Source: Caballeronia hypogeia
GTDB taxonomy: Bacteria > Pseudomonadota > Gammaproteobacteria > Burkholderiales > Burkholderiaceae
Assembly: GCF_001544875.2 (NCBI RefSeq)
Contig: NZ_FCOA02000004.1
Location: 62,001-126,000 of the forward strand
Reading direction: 5' to 3'
DNA: 64,000 bases
Shown here: one piece after another, positions 8,878-17,938 of the stretch
Position numbering within the stretch: position 1 is the stretch's first letter
Layout: every line of letters starts with the position of its first letter
Program-made: the position numbers and the translations under genes
Notes under the pieces: model-generated
The model's input: the letters and a program-made list of their open reading frames with translations, nothing else
What the model was told of the DNA's origin: nothing
Database searches by the model: none

Positions 8878-8890
8878 TCAGAAAATCTGA
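8878..8890. promoter_or_regulatory. Candidate LysR operator dyad
   Basis: TCAGA-AAA-TCTGA, a perfect 5-bp inverted repeat in an AT-rich patch. It lies 22 bp from the LysR start and 74 bp from the hydrolase start. Its position fits an autoregulatory LysR site. Confidence 0.4.
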
Positions 8891-8963
8891 ACGATTCTAT
8901 CAAAATTATGCGTTTTTCTTTTGGTGCAGCGCGGCGCATAGTCGCATCAAAGGAGCGAATCCC

Positions 8964-9833
8964 ATGAACGCGCGAACCGATCTTTCCGTCCTCACCGCTG
9001 TGCAAGGCCTGCCCGAACCGTCGTTCGCGACGACCGCATCGGGGGTTTCGGTGCCGTATATCGAGTGCGGCGAGGGCGAGCCGCTCGTGCTCGTGCATGG
9101 ATCGCTGTGCGATTACCGCTACTGGAGCGCGCAGGTTTTACCGCTCGCGAAGCATTTCCGCGTGATCGTGCCGAGCCTGTCGCATTACTGGCCCGCCGTC
9201 GATGCCTTCGTGCAGGGCGAATTCGGCTGGGAGACGCACGTCGCGGAAATGGCGGCGTTCATCGAGGCGCTCGATCTCGCGCCGGTGCATCTGGTCGGCC
9301 ATTCGCGCGGCGGCTGCGTCGCGTTTCATCTGGCGCGCGAGTTTCCGCGCCTGGTCAAGACGCTCACGCTCGCCGATCCCGGTGGTCCGCTGCAAACCAC
9401 GCCGCAGGCCGTGCCCGCGACGCTGCCGCCCGCGACCAACGCGCTGCGTGCGCGCGTGGCCGAACTGATCGAGCAGGGCGAGTTCGACCGTGGCCTCGAA
9501 ATGTTCGTCGATTCGGTCAGCATGCCGGGCTTCTGGAAGAAGAGCACGGAGAGCTTTCGGCGCATGGCGCTCGACAACGTGCTCACGCTGCCGCGGCAGT
9601 TCCGCGATCCGCTGCCCGCTTACACGCGCGAGCTGGCGCGCGACATCAAGTGCCGCACGCTGCTGATCGACGGCCAGAAGAGCCCGCGCATGTTCCGCAA
9701 CAACGTCGAGAAGCTGGAAGAGTGGATCGAGTTCGCCGAGCGTCAGACGATCGCGGGGGCGTCGCACGGCATGAACGTCGCCAGCCCCGGCGCGTTCAAT
9801 CGCGCGGTGCTGGCGTTCATCACAGAGTGGTGA
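8964..9833 (+). CDS. Alpha/beta-fold hydrolase
   Basis: 289 aa from ATG 8964, chosen because AGGAG lies 9 bp upstream; the open frame extends further upstream without a ribosome site. Motifs: oxyanion-hole LVLVHGSLCD (about residue 36), nucleophile elbow GHSRGG with catalytic Ser, and catalytic His in AGASHGMN near the C-terminus. No signal peptide, so cytosolic. It is most like carboxylesterases or C-C bond hydrolases; the substrate cannot be told. Regulation by the divergent LysR gene is likely. It is convergent with the dacB-like gene, 9 bp away. Confidence 0.85.
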   Translation: MNARTDLSVLTAVQGLPEPSFATTASGVSVPYIECGEGEPLVLVHGSLCDYRYWSAQVLPLAKHFRVIVPSLSHYWPAVDAFVQGEFGWETHVAEMAAFIEALDLAPVHLVGHSRGGCVAFHLAREFPRLVKTLTLADPGGPLQTTPQAVPATLPPATNALRARVAELIEQGEFDRGLEMFVDSVSMPGFWKKSTESFRRMALDNVLTLPRQFRDPLPAYTRELARDIKCRTLLIDGQKSPRMFRNNVEKLEEWIEFAERQTIAGASHGMNVASPGAFNRAVLAFITEW

Positions 9834-9842
9834 TCCCGGACG

Positions 9843-11492
9843 CTACTGCAGCTTCCAGATGTTCGCCGCGATCGTGCCCTCGTCGTTGAAGACGTTGATG
9901 ATGTCGGGCACATCGGTGATCGGCACGTTGTTCACCACCAGCGCGAAGGCGAGCCTGCGGCCGCTCTGCGCATCGATATAGCCCGCGAGCGCCTGTCCCT
10001 TGAGCGTGCTCGTGGTGCTGCCGTCCGGGTTCTCGACGCCCGTCACATACGTTCCCGTCTTCGCATACACGCGACCCTTCGCGCCCGCGAGCGTCGGATC
10101 GCTTTCGAAATTCGTCGTGCTCGCGAGCGATCCGTCGACGCCCAGGAACGGCATCGAATCGACATAGGCGGGGAAGGCCGGACGGCCGTTCATCGCGCGC
10201 AGCATCGCGATGACCGCGACCGGCGTCGCCGTGGTTTCGCCGCCGCCGCTGCCGTCGATGAAATGCGTCTGTGACATCGGCACATTGAACGGCGAGGTCG
10301 AGAGCTTCGCGTTCTCGGCGGCGAGGGCGCCGTCGAGCGTGGTCGAGCCGTTGTTCGCGACGCCGAACAGCATCAGGCTCGTATCCGCGCCGATGTTGTA
10401 GCTGACCTTAAGAATCCACTTCGCATATTCGCTGTACGGCTGCGACGTGAGCTGCGCCACGCGCGTGTTCGCGGCATACGAGTTCTTCGCGGGCAGCAGT
10501 TGCACCGGATTGTTCTCGACGGCCGATGCCGTGACCGTCACGCCGGCGCGCGCGAGCGCCTCGATGAACACGGTGCGCGCATAGTTCTGAGGCTGCGTGA
10601 TGCGGAACGTGCGGATCATCGGGAAGCTCGGCACGATCGGCGGCACGTAATCCGCCGGAATCGAGCCGCTCAGCGCGCCGCTGCAAGGAAGCGTGCCGAA
10701 GCAGGTCGGGTCCGTGGGCGTGACCGTGATCTTCGCCGGCGTGCCAGCCGCGCCCGTCATCAGGGTGGACTGAACCGTGAACGCCGCCGACCTCGGCCGG
10801 TAATCCACCGGCGCCGCCGAGCCCGCGCCGCCCTGTCCGATGATCGCGTCGACCACATCGTCGTTGACGAAGATCGAGCGAAGATCGAACTCGTCGCGGA
10901 AGTTGAAGGGATCGAAGAGACGGTCGTCGATCACGATCTCGCCATTGACCGCCTTGATGCCCGATGCCGCCACCTGCGCGGCGAGCGCGTTGTAGCCCGC
11001 GAGCGGATCGGGCGTGGTGATCTGCGCGTTGCCGAGATTGTTCGCCTCGTTGTGGTCGAAGTTGGTCCAGGCGAGCGTCCCGTCGGCGTTGGTGCGGCCG
11101 CCCATCGAAAGGTCGCCGCTCGCGACGAGCACGAGATTGCCGTTGAGCGTGCCGTTCCCGTCGACCGTGCCCGTGCGATAAACCGGCGTCTGGAACTGAT
11201 ACTGCGCGCCGTACTGGTCGAGCGCCGCGCCGAGCGAGAAGACCTTGCGCACGGACGCGACATACACCTGGGCGCTCGAATTCATGTCGTAGATGACATC
11301 GCCCGAATTCAGGTCGACGACGCGCAATGCCCACGTCGAGCCCTGATACATGGGCTTTTTCATGACCTGCGTGATTGAATCGGGCACGGAGGTATTCGAA
11401 TCCGAGCCGCCGCATGCCGCGATGGACGAGGCAAGCGCGCACGACAGCGCGAGAGCGGCAACGCGTGCCGGACTTCCTGAAAGCGGGTTCAT
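9843..11492 (-). CDS. dacB: D-alanyl-D-alanine carboxypeptidase/endopeptidase, PBP4 (DacB, S13) family lipoprotein
   Basis: 549 aa from ATG 11492 (GGAG about 8 nt upstream; longer in-frame starts lack an RBS). A lipobox SIAAC gives Cys27. Penicillin-binding catalytic motifs are present: S80-VRK (SxxK), SYN in LKVSYNIGAD, and KTG in VYAKTGTYV. A domain between SxxK and SYN (TDGTL/ITTPDPL/IVIDDRLFDPF) matches the S13 insertion. It should trim or cleave peptidoglycan cross-links in the periplasm, here tethered as a lipoprotein rather than soluble as in E. coli DacB. Family assignment is strong. Confidence 0.9.
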   Translation of the reverse strand: MNPLSGSPARVAALALSCALASSIAACGGSDSNTSVPDSITQVMKKPMYQGSTWALRVVDLNSGDVIYDMNSSAQVYVASVRKVFSLGAALDQYGAQYQFQTPVYRTGTVDGNGTLNGNLVLVASGDLSMGGRTNADGTLAWTNFDHNEANNLGNAQITTPDPLAGYNALAAQVAASGIKAVNGEIVIDDRLFDPFNFRDEFDLRSIFVNDDVVDAIIGQGGAGSAAPVDYRPRSAAFTVQSTLMTGAAGTPAKITVTPTDPTCFGTLPCSGALSGSIPADYVPPIVPSFPMIRTFRITQPQNYARTVFIEALARAGVTVTASAVENNPVQLLPAKNSYAANTRVAQLTSQPYSEYAKWILKVSYNIGADTSLMLFGVANNGSTTLDGALAAENAKLSTSPFNVPMSQTHFIDGSGGGETTATPVAVIAMLRAMNGRPAFPAYVDSMPFLGVDGSLASTTNFESDPTLAGAKGRVYAKTGTYVTGVENPDGSTTSTLKGQALAGYIDAQSGRRLAFALVVNNVPITDVPDIINVFNDEGTIAANIWKLQ

Positions 11493-11801
11493 GACGCGGC
11501 TCCGATAGAGGCACAGCACGCTCCGCATGGAGCGAACGACAACCAATACGTCGGGACGGCTTGAAGTGCGCAGACAGGCGATGTCGGCCGCCGCGTGGCT
11601 TTTGAAAGCTGCGGGTGAGGGAATTAAATACCTTGCGTGGGTGGTGTCAAGCAAGGACTATCGCGAATCGGGCGCTTCAGGCAAGTGCTTTTTGTATGAT
11701 TTCTCGCGAGTCTTTGATCTGCATGTTGTGAGGCGACAACGGCAAAACGTTTGGCGCGGGCTAACATCGTCAGCACCTCATTCTTCAGGAAGAGGACATC
11801 C
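11493..11801. other. Intergenic region between dacB-like gene and small hypothetical gene
   Basis: 309 bp between divergent genes. It should hold the dacB-like promoter (minus) and that of the 11802 gene (plus). AGGAAGAGG at 11788-11796 is the ribosome site of the plus gene. I see no repeat, RNA gene or further ORF of substance in it. Confidence 0.5.
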
Positions 11802-12200
11802 GTGAGCACGGGCCAAGACGACGATCTCGATGCATGGAAGCGCCGGCGCACCATCGAGCTGGCGTTCGAGCTGGCCGACAGCGGCCGCTACGAAGACTTC
11901 ACCGACGTCGCCTATGCGCTGCAGTTCGAGCGCGGCATGGCGACCGCGCAGGCTCTCATCGACGACCCCGAGATGCGCCGCGTGCTCAATCAGCGTTGCG
12001 CCGATGCTTTGGAAAAGCTCGCGCCACCGCCCGTGCCCCGGCCCGAGCCCGAAATCGAAGCCGTGGTCACGGCATCGAACGATCATGCGCAAATGCCGCT
12101 CGCGGCTCATCTCGAACGCGCGCCGTCGCTGCTGCGTCGGGCGATGAATGCCGTCTGGCGCTCGGGCGACACCGCGGATCTCAATTCAGCCGCTTCCTGA
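11802..12200 (+). CDS. Conserved hypothetical protein, 132 aa
   Basis: GTG start at 11802, with AGGAAGAGG six bases upstream. The alternative upstream TTG in frame lacks a ribosome site. The N-terminal part is helical and charged (DAWKRRRTIELAFELADSGR, then YEDFTDVAYALQFERGM) and reads like a small helical protein domain. The C-terminal part is Pro-rich then helical (SLLRRAMNAVWRSGD). There is no signal peptide and no enzyme motif. I do not recognise a named family. It stands alone between dacB and the aldolase gene. Confidence 0.7.
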   Translation: MSTGQDDDLDAWKRRRTIELAFELADSGRYEDFTDVAYALQFERGMATAQALIDDPEMRRVLNQRCADALEKLAPPPVPRPEPEIEAVVTASNDHAQMPLAAHLERAPSLLRRAMNAVWRSGDTADLNSAAS

Positions 12201-12389
12201 GTATTCCTCTCTCCCGGGCCGTGCGCGATCGCACGGTCGCGTCCCGTTCCTGGCCGATTTGCGCGGAAATGGCGGATTTGCACGAGAGAAGCGCCCATCA
12301 AAACCATTACACTTGAGGAAGCTGAACCATAAGCCCGGACTGCGCTTTTCGCGCATGCCCGGTGATTGAACTTCGAGGAGGAAATGTTC

Positions 12390-13286
12390 GTGGCTAACGA
12401 TAAGATGCTCGCGCAGATGGCTGAGAAGAATGGTTTCATCGCCGCACTGGATCAGAGCGGCGGCTCCACGCCCGGCGCGCTGCGGCAATACGGAATTCCG
12501 GACGACGCCTACAACGGCGACGCCGAAATGTTCAAGCTGATGCACGAGATGCGCGTGCGCATCATGACCGCGCCTTCGTTCACGGGCGAGAAGGTCATCG
12601 GCGCGATCCTGTTCGAGCGCACGATGGACGGCGAAGCGGAAGGCAAGCCGGTGCCCACGTTCCTGTGGGAAGACCGCGGCATCGTGCCGTTCCTGAAGGT
12701 CGACAAGGGCCTGGAAACGGAAGCCGACGGCGTGCAGATCATGAAGCCGATTCCCGGCCTCGACGATCTGCTCGCGCGCGCCGTGAAGCTCGGCGTGTTC
12801 GGCACGAAGATGCGCTCGGTGATCCACAAGGCGGACGAGAAGGGTATCGCCGCCGTGTCGAAGCAGCAGTTCGAAGTGGGCGCGCAGATCATCAAGCACG
12901 GTCTCGTGCCGATCCTCGAACCCGAAGTCTCGATCAAGAGCCCGGACAAGAAGGGTGCGGAAAAGATCCTGCGCGACGAACTGCTGAAGGGTCTCGATGC
13001 GCTGCCGGAATCGAGCAAGGTGATGATCAAGCTGACCATCCCCGACGAGCCGGATTTCTATCGTCCGCTGATCGAGCATCCGCGTGTCGTGCGCGTTGTC
13101 GCGCTGTCGGGCGGCTATACGCGCAGCGACGCGTGCAAGAAGCTCGCGCAGAACCACGGCATGATCGCGAGCTTCTCGCGCGCGCTCATCAACGAGCTGA
13201 AGAAGCCGATGAGCGACAGCGAGTTCGACAAGACGCTCGAAGAGTCGATCAACGAGATTTACGAGGCGTCGGTCGAGAAGGCCTGA
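12390..13286 (+). CDS. Class I fructose-bisphosphate aldolase
   Basis: 298 aa from GTG 12390, which lies 8 nt after GAGGAGG (12375-12381). ATG 12384 in the same frame is too close to that site. Signatures of short bacterial class I aldolases: GFIAALDQSGGSTPGALRQY, FLWEDRGIVPFLKVDKGL, GLVPILEPEVSI, and the lysine in KVMIKLTIPD. It cleaves fructose-1,6-bisphosphate to DHAP and glyceraldehyde-3-P by Schiff base, without metal. Cytosolic. The metal-dependent class II enzyme usual in Burkholderia is not in this window, so this may be a second aldolase. Convergent with the flavoprotein gene at 13291, 4 bp apart. Confidence 0.92.
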   Translation: MANDKMLAQMAEKNGFIAALDQSGGSTPGALRQYGIPDDAYNGDAEMFKLMHEMRVRIMTAPSFTGEKVIGAILFERTMDGEAEGKPVPTFLWEDRGIVPFLKVDKGLETEADGVQIMKPIPGLDDLLARAVKLGVFGTKMRSVIHKADEKGIAAVSKQQFEVGAQIIKHGLVPILEPEVSIKSPDKKGAEKILRDELLKGLDALPESSKVMIKLTIPDEPDFYRPLIEHPRVVRVVALSGGYTRSDACKKLAQNHGMIASFSRALINELKKPMSDSEFDKTLEESINEIYEASVEKA

Positions 13287-13290
13287 TTTT

Positions 13291-14529
13291 CTAGCGCTTG
13301 TCCAAGCGCTGAGTTGATGGCGGCGTCTGCACGACAGGCGCCGCCGCGCGAAATATATCCTCACGCAAGCCCGTTTTCGGCGGATAGATGCGCTCGCCGT
13401 TGATCGTGCGCTTGGTCGCCTTTGCCGTCTCGCCCTCCGAGACGAGCCTTCTGTCCCATCCCTCCGTGTACACCGCACCCCACGGGCCGAGATCGCAAAT
13501 GGTCGTGTACCAGTCGATCGACAGCGGCAGCATCTCGTCGCCGAACAGATCGGATACGGCGTTGTTGCCCGCGTAGCGTCCCATCGGCCGGCCGTGCTGG
13601 CATGACATGACCGATGGCCGCGTGCCGTCGATCAGGATGCGCGCGCAATCGCCCGCCGCGAACACGCCCGGCACGCCTTCGGCGCGCAGAAACGCATCGA
13701 CGGGCACGCGGCCGAGCGGATCGAGCGTGACCGGCAGTTGCGCCGCCAGCGCGTTCGCATGCATGCCGCCGCACCACACGACCGTCGCCGCCTCGATGCG
13801 CTCGGTTTCATCGCCATGCGCGAGCGTCACGCTCTGGGCGTCGAGCGAGGCCAGCGACACGCCGGGCCGCATTTCGACCGCGAGCGACGTTAGTGCGTTT
13901 TCGATGACCTGTTGCGCGCCGCCCATCGATTGCGCGATCGTCGTCGAACGATCCGCGAGCACCACGCGCACCTTGCCGCGATCGCAGTCCGCGACGATCT
14001 CGCGCAGACGCGCCGGCAACTCCGCTGCAAGCTCGATGCCCGTGAGCCCCGCGCCGATCACGACCGCCGTGTAGCGTCCGGGCGTGTCGGGCAGCGCGGG
14101 CAAGGTCAGCAGATGCGCCTGTAGCTTGCACGCGCCGGCGTAGGTATCGACATCGAAGGAAAAGCGCTCGAGACCGGGAATCGGCGGACGGACCAACACG
14201 CTGCCGGCCGCGAGAATCAGCCGATCGTAGTCGAGCGTTTTAGTCGACCCATCGTGCGCGATGCTGACGCGGCGCGCCGTGCTGTCGATGTCCGTCGCCT
14301 TCGCCTGAATCAGCCGCACGCCTGCGGGACCGAGCACGGTGTCGAGTTGCACGAGCGTGGGGTCGAGCGGCTGCTCGTAGTTGCGCACGCGCACGCTGTG
14401 ATAAGGCGCCGGATTGACGATGGCCACTTCGGCTTCGTCCGTGCGATGAAGTTCGTCCAGCTTGCGCGCCGCGGACAGCGCGCTCCAGAGACCCGCGAAA
14501 CCCGCGCCGATCACAAGGATGCGTTTCAA
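13291..14529 (-). CDS. FAD-dependent NAD(P)H oxidoreductase, NDH-2-like
   Basis: 412 aa with two Rossmann folds: FAD site RILVIGAGFAGLWSALSAAR (N-terminus), NAD(P)H site VVIGAGLTGIELAAELP (about residue 160), and the FAD ribityl motif FAAGDCARI. These are the marks of type II NADH dehydrogenases and related pyridine nucleotide-disulfide oxidoreductases. A C-terminal amphipathic membrane anchor is not obvious. It may transfer electrons to quinone or another acceptor; the precise acceptor is not determinable. Monocistronic. Confidence 0.85.
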   Translation of the reverse strand: MKRILVIGAGFAGLWSALSAARKLDELHRTDEAEVAIVNPAPYHSVRVRNYEQPLDPTLVQLDTVLGPAGVRLIQAKATDIDSTARRVSIAHDGSTKTLDYDRLILAAGSVLVRPPIPGLERFSFDVDTYAGACKLQAHLLTLPALPDTPGRYTAVVIGAGLTGIELAAELPARLREIVADCDRGKVRVVLADRSTTIAQSMGGAQQVIENALTSLAVEMRPGVSLASLDAQSVTLAHGDETERIEAATVVWCGGMHANALAAQLPVTLDPLGRVPVDAFLRAEGVPGVFAAGDCARILIDGTRPSVMSCQHGRPMGRYAGNNAVSDLFGDEMLPLSIDWYTTICDLGPWGAVYTEGWDRRLVSEGETAKATKRTINGERIYPPKTGLREDIFRAAAPVVQTPPSTQRLDKR

Positions 14530-14788
14530 GGCCGTTCCCCTTCAATCAACGATCGTTCGTGCTATGAGGCGTTCATGTCGATCGTCCCTGTCTTGGTTAT
14601 AGCCGATGCGTGCGATTCCGCGCGGCTCCATTCGTCCTTCGATTAGTCGAGTTTTCACCAAAAGTGATTTCGCCGTTTAGGTATTTACCCTAGAACGCGT
14701 GCTGCCTAAACTCTGTTCAACGGTCGCGAACAGGCAAACACAGCAGGCTCAGCGGCCACTCGATAACTTCTGTCCGGAGGAAAGCATC

Positions 14789-15106
14789 ATGAACAAGCTC
14801 ATCGGTATTGCAGCGGTTGCTCTCGCATTGGCCGCACCGGTCGCATCGTTCGCGCAATCGAATCAGCCTTTGACGCGCGCCGAAGTTCGCGCGCAGATCG
14901 TGCAACTCGAAAAGGCCGGCTATAACCCCGGCATGGTCAGCGACTCGAAGTATCCCGCCGACATTCAGGCAGCGCAGGCGCGCATCGACGCGCAAAACGG
15001 CACGGCGCAAAGCGCATTCGGCGGCGCGGCGGACGGTTCGGCGCAATCGGGTGCGCGTGTCAATGCGATTGGCGGCGACGTGTCTTCCACGTTCGCGCAT
15101 CACTAA
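14789..15106 (+). CDS. DUF4148 exported protein
   Basis: 105 aa from ATG 14789, with CCGGAGG eight bases upstream. A clean Sec signal ends near ASFAQS (residue 23). The body holds the DUF4148 pattern TRAEVRAQIVQLEKAGYNP followed by YPADIQAAQARI. Small periplasmic proteins of unknown function, abundant in Burkholderia and relatives. It is followed by a strong terminator, so monocistronic. Two further members lie in the metal island of this window. Confidence 0.88.
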   Translation: MNKLIGIAAVALALAAPVASFAQSNQPLTRAEVRAQIVQLEKAGYNPGMVSDSKYPADIQAAQARIDAQNGTAQSAFGGAADGSAQSGARVNAIGGDVSSTFAHH

Positions 15107-15127
15107 GCAGCAAAGCGGTTCAAATAG

Positions 15128-15165
15128 AACGCGCCCGCTTTTCGAAGAGCGGGCGCGTTTTTTTT
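15128..15165 (+). terminator. Rho-independent terminator of the DUF4148 gene
   Basis: 12-bp perfect stem (15128-15139 with 15148-15159), 8-nt loop, then eight T residues (15158-15165, partly stem-paired). It lies 21 bp after the DUF4148 stop and between convergent genes. Confidence 0.92.
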
Positions 15166-15177
15166 CGATGCGCGCGT

Positions 15178-16119
15178 TCAGAGCACAAAGCCGCCCGCAA
15201 ACGTCTCGCGCAAATATCCGATGAATAACGCCACCGCGCGCGGCACATGCGGCGCATAAGGCCGAACCACGAACAACTGATCCGCGAACGCGCCCACGGG
15301 ACGCCAGTCCGGCAGCAGCACCACGAGCTTGCCCGACTGCACGGCGGCCTGCGCGGTGAAATCGGGCAATAGCGCAATGCCGAGATCGTCGAGCGCGGCA
15401 TCGCGAAGCACCTCGCTATTGTTCGCGGCGAACGGGCCGCTCACGGCGAGCGTGTAAGGGCCGGACGAACTCTTGCGCCCGCCCTTGCGCTCGAATGACC
15501 AGATGCTCGAAGCCTGCGGGCGCGGGTAAACCAGACAATCGTGCGTGGCGAGATCGTTCGGCGTCGCGGGCGTGCCGCGCCGTTTCAGATACGCGCGCGT
15601 CGCGACGATCACCGAATGCGTGTCGCATAGCTTCCAGGCGACATGCGTGTCCGGCACCTGCGCGCTGTGCCGCACCGCGAGATCGAAGCCTTCGGTGGCG
15701 ATGGAGCTCAACCGGTCCGACGCCTCCAGCTGCACGCGCACGTCGGGATGCGCATGCAAAAAACCCGACAGACGCGGCACGAGTTGTTGCCGCGAAAACG
15801 CCATTGGCGCGGTCACGCGAATCAGGCCGCGCGCCACGCCCGCCATCTCCTTCACGCTCAGGAAACTCGCGGCGATGTGCTCGTACTGCGCGCGCGTGTC
15901 GTCGACGAGCCGGCGGCCCGCTTCCGTGAAGCGCACGCTGCGCGTCGTGCGCGTGACGAGAGGTACCCCCGCCGCCCGCTCCAGTTCCGCGATGCGCTGG
16001 CTCATCGCCGCTTTCGATACGTTCAGGCGCGCCGCCGCCGCCGTGTAGCTGCCTTGTTCCGCGAGCACGGTGAGCCAGTGCAAATGGGTCCACAGCGCCT
16101 CGATCTTTTGCTCGTCCAT
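15178..16119 (-). CDS. LysR-type transcriptional regulator (divergent from mmsA)
   Basis: 313 aa from ATG 16119 ([10 protein letters not shown]). An upstream TTG adds only 12 unconvincing residues. Winged helix [20 protein letters not shown], then [16 protein letters not shown]; effector domain from about residue 95 ([20 protein letters not shown]). This belongs to the CrgA/DsdC-like LysR branch that includes many catabolic repressors. It is divergent from mmsA with an inverted repeat between them (16140-16154), so it probably regulates the aldehyde dehydrogenase. Confidence 0.88.
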   Translation of the reverse strand: MDEQKIEALWTHLHWLTVLAEQGSYTAAAARLNVSKAAMSQRIAELERAAGVPLVTRTTRSVRFTEAGRRLVDDTRAQYEHIAASFLSVKEMAGVARGLIRVTAPMAFSRQQLVPRLSGFLHAHPDVRVQLEASDRLSSIATEGFDLAVRHSAQVPDTHVAWKLCDTHSVIVATRAYLKRRGTPATPNDLATHDCLVYPRPQASSIWSFERKGGRKSSSGPYTLAVSGPFAANNSEVLRDAALDDLGIALLPDFTAQAAVQSGKLVVLLPDWRPVGAFADQLFVVRPYAPHVPRAVALFIGYLRETFAGGFVL

Positions 16120-16139
16120 GCGGGGATTGTTTGCGGATA

Positions 16140-16154
16140 TGAACAATGAGTTCA
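16140..16154. promoter_or_regulatory. LysR-site dyad between LysR gene and mmsA
   Basis: TGAAC-AATGA-GTTCA, a perfect 5-bp inverted repeat extended by A/T on both flanks. It lies 20 bp from the LysR start and 77 bp from mmsA. Confidence 0.45.
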
Positions 16155-16231
16155 ATCATAGCGTCTTTGCACGAGGCCCGATGCTTCCTACACTGTGTCC
16201 ATTGCCAAACCATTCAGTGACAGGAGACGAG

Positions 16232-17743
16232 ATGCAAGCGTTCAACGATACCGCCGACGTGGTCCATTACATTCACGGCGAGCGCACGCACGGCTCGGCC
16301 ACGCGCACGCAGCCGGTGTTCAATCCCGCGACGGGCGAGCGTCCGCGCAAGCTCGTGCTGGGCGAAGCCGCCGATGTCGATGCAGCCGTGGCGAGCGCGA
16401 AAGCCGCGTTCCCGGCCTGGCGCGACATGCCGCCGATCCGCCGTGCGCGCGTCATGCTCAAGTTCCTCGAACTGATGAACAAGCATCGCGATGAGCTCGC
16501 CGCGATCATCACGGCCGAGCACGGCAAGGTGTTCTCGGATGCGCAGGGCGAAGTGTCGCGCGGCATCGACGTGATCGAATTCGCGTGCGGCATTCCGCAA
16601 CTGCTGAAGGGCGATTACACGGACCAGGTTTCGACCGGCATGGACAACTGGACGCTGCGTCAGCCGTTGGGCGTGGTTGCCGGCATCACGCCGTTCAACT
16701 TCCCGTGCATGGTGCCGTGCTGGATGTTCCCGGTCGCGATCGCTTCGGGCAATGCGTTCATCCTGAAGCCGAGCGAGCGCGATCCTTCCGCGGCGCTGTT
16801 CATGGCCGACCTGCTCAAGCAAGCCGGTCTGCCCGATGGCATCTTCAACGTCGTGCAGGGCGACAAGGTCGTCGTCGACGCGCTGCTCACGCATCCGCAA
16901 GTCAAGGCGATCAGCTTCGTCGGCTCCACGCCGATCGCGAATTACATCTACGAAACGGGCGCGAAGCACGGCAAGCGCGTGCAGGCGCTCGGCGGCGCGA
17001 AGAATCACATGGTCGTGATGCCGGACGCCGATCTCGATCAGGCTGTCGATGCATTGATCGGCGCGGGCTACGGTTCGGCGGGCGAGCGCTGCATGGCGAT
17101 TTCGGTGGCGCTACTGGTGGGCGATGTCGCCGACAAGATCGTGCCGAAGCTGGCCGAGCGCGCGAAGGCGCTCAAGATCAGGAACGGCATGGAGTCGGAT
17201 GCGGAAATGGGCCCGATCGTCACGCGCCAGGCGCTGGAGCGTATCGAAGGCTATATCGCGCTGGGCGTGGAAGAAGGCGCGAAGCTCGTGGTCGATGGCC
17301 GCGGCTACAAGGTGCCGGGACATGAAGACGGCTTCTTCACGGGCGGCACGCTGTTCGATCACGTCACGCCGGACATGCGCATCTACAAGGAAGAAATCTT
17401 CGGACCGGTGCTCGCGTGCGTGCGCGTGAAAGACTTCAGTGAAGCGGTCGAGCTCATCAACGATCACGAGTTCGGCAACGGCGTCGCGTGCTATACGCGT
17501 GACGGTCACATCGCGCGTGAGTTCGGCCGACGCATCGAAGTGGGCATGGTCGGCATCAACGTGCCGATTCCGGTGCCGATGGCATGGCACGGCTTCGGCG
17601 GCTGGAAGCGCAGCCTGTTCGGCGACATGCACGCATACGGCGAAGAAGGCGTGCGCTTCTACACGAAGCAGAAGTCGATCATGCAGCGCTGGCCCGAGAG
17701 CACGGAGAAGGGCGCCGAGTTCGCCATGCCGACCGCGAAGTAA
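16232..17743 (+). CDS. mmsA: CoA-acylating methylmalonate-semialdehyde dehydrogenase (MmsA)
   Basis: 503 aa from ATG 16232 (CAGGAG nine bases upstream). NAD-dependent aldehyde dehydrogenase of the MmsA branch: [46 protein letters not shown], catalytic Cys287 in [11 protein letters not shown], and [13 protein letters not shown]. It converts methylmalonate semialdehyde (valine catabolism) or malonate semialdehyde (beta-alanine or inositol catabolism) with CoA to propionyl- or acetyl-CoA (EC 1.2.1.27). No mmsB or iol genes are adjacent, so the pathway is open. Followed by a hairpin terminator. Confidence 0.93.
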   Translation: MQAFNDTADVVHYIHGERTHGSATRTQPVFNPATGERPRKLVLGEAADVDAAVASAKAAFPAWRDMPPIRRARVMLKFLELMNKHRDELAAIITAEHGKVFSDAQGEVSRGIDVIEFACGIPQLLKGDYTDQVSTGMDNWTLRQPLGVVAGITPFNFPCMVPCWMFPVAIASGNAFILKPSERDPSAALFMADLLKQAGLPDGIFNVVQGDKVVVDALLTHPQVKAISFVGSTPIANYIYETGAKHGKRVQALGGAKNHMVVMPDADLDQAVDALIGAGYGSAGERCMAISVALLVGDVADKIVPKLAERAKALKIRNGMESDAEMGPIVTRQALERIEGYIALGVEEGAKLVVDGRGYKVPGHEDGFFTGGTLFDHVTPDMRIYKEEIFGPVLACVRVKDFSEAVELINDHEFGNGVACYTRDGHIAREFGRRIEVGMVGINVPIPVPMAWHGFGGWKRSLFGDMHAYGEEGVRFYTKQKSIMQRWPESTEKGAEFAMPTAK

Positions 17744-17780
17744 CGCAATGAACGCCGCTTGTGCGCGGCGCGCATGAGTC

Positions 17781-17822
17781 TCGCCCGCTTGTTCCTGCAC
17801 GGAAGAAGCGGGCGATTGTCTT
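17781..17822 (+). terminator. Probable terminator after mmsA
   Basis: 10-bp perfect stem (17781-17790 with 17806-17815), 15-nt loop, followed by a T-rich stretch (TTGTCTTTG). Confidence 0.7.
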
Positions 17823-17938
17823 TGTGCTTCGCATCGCCGATCTTTAACCACGCGTCACAACTCAATTGAAATGGTGTCGGTTGACCGTGCGAGTGCAAGC
17901 GGCGAAGATGCATCGACCACGACGCGCATCCATTCGAC

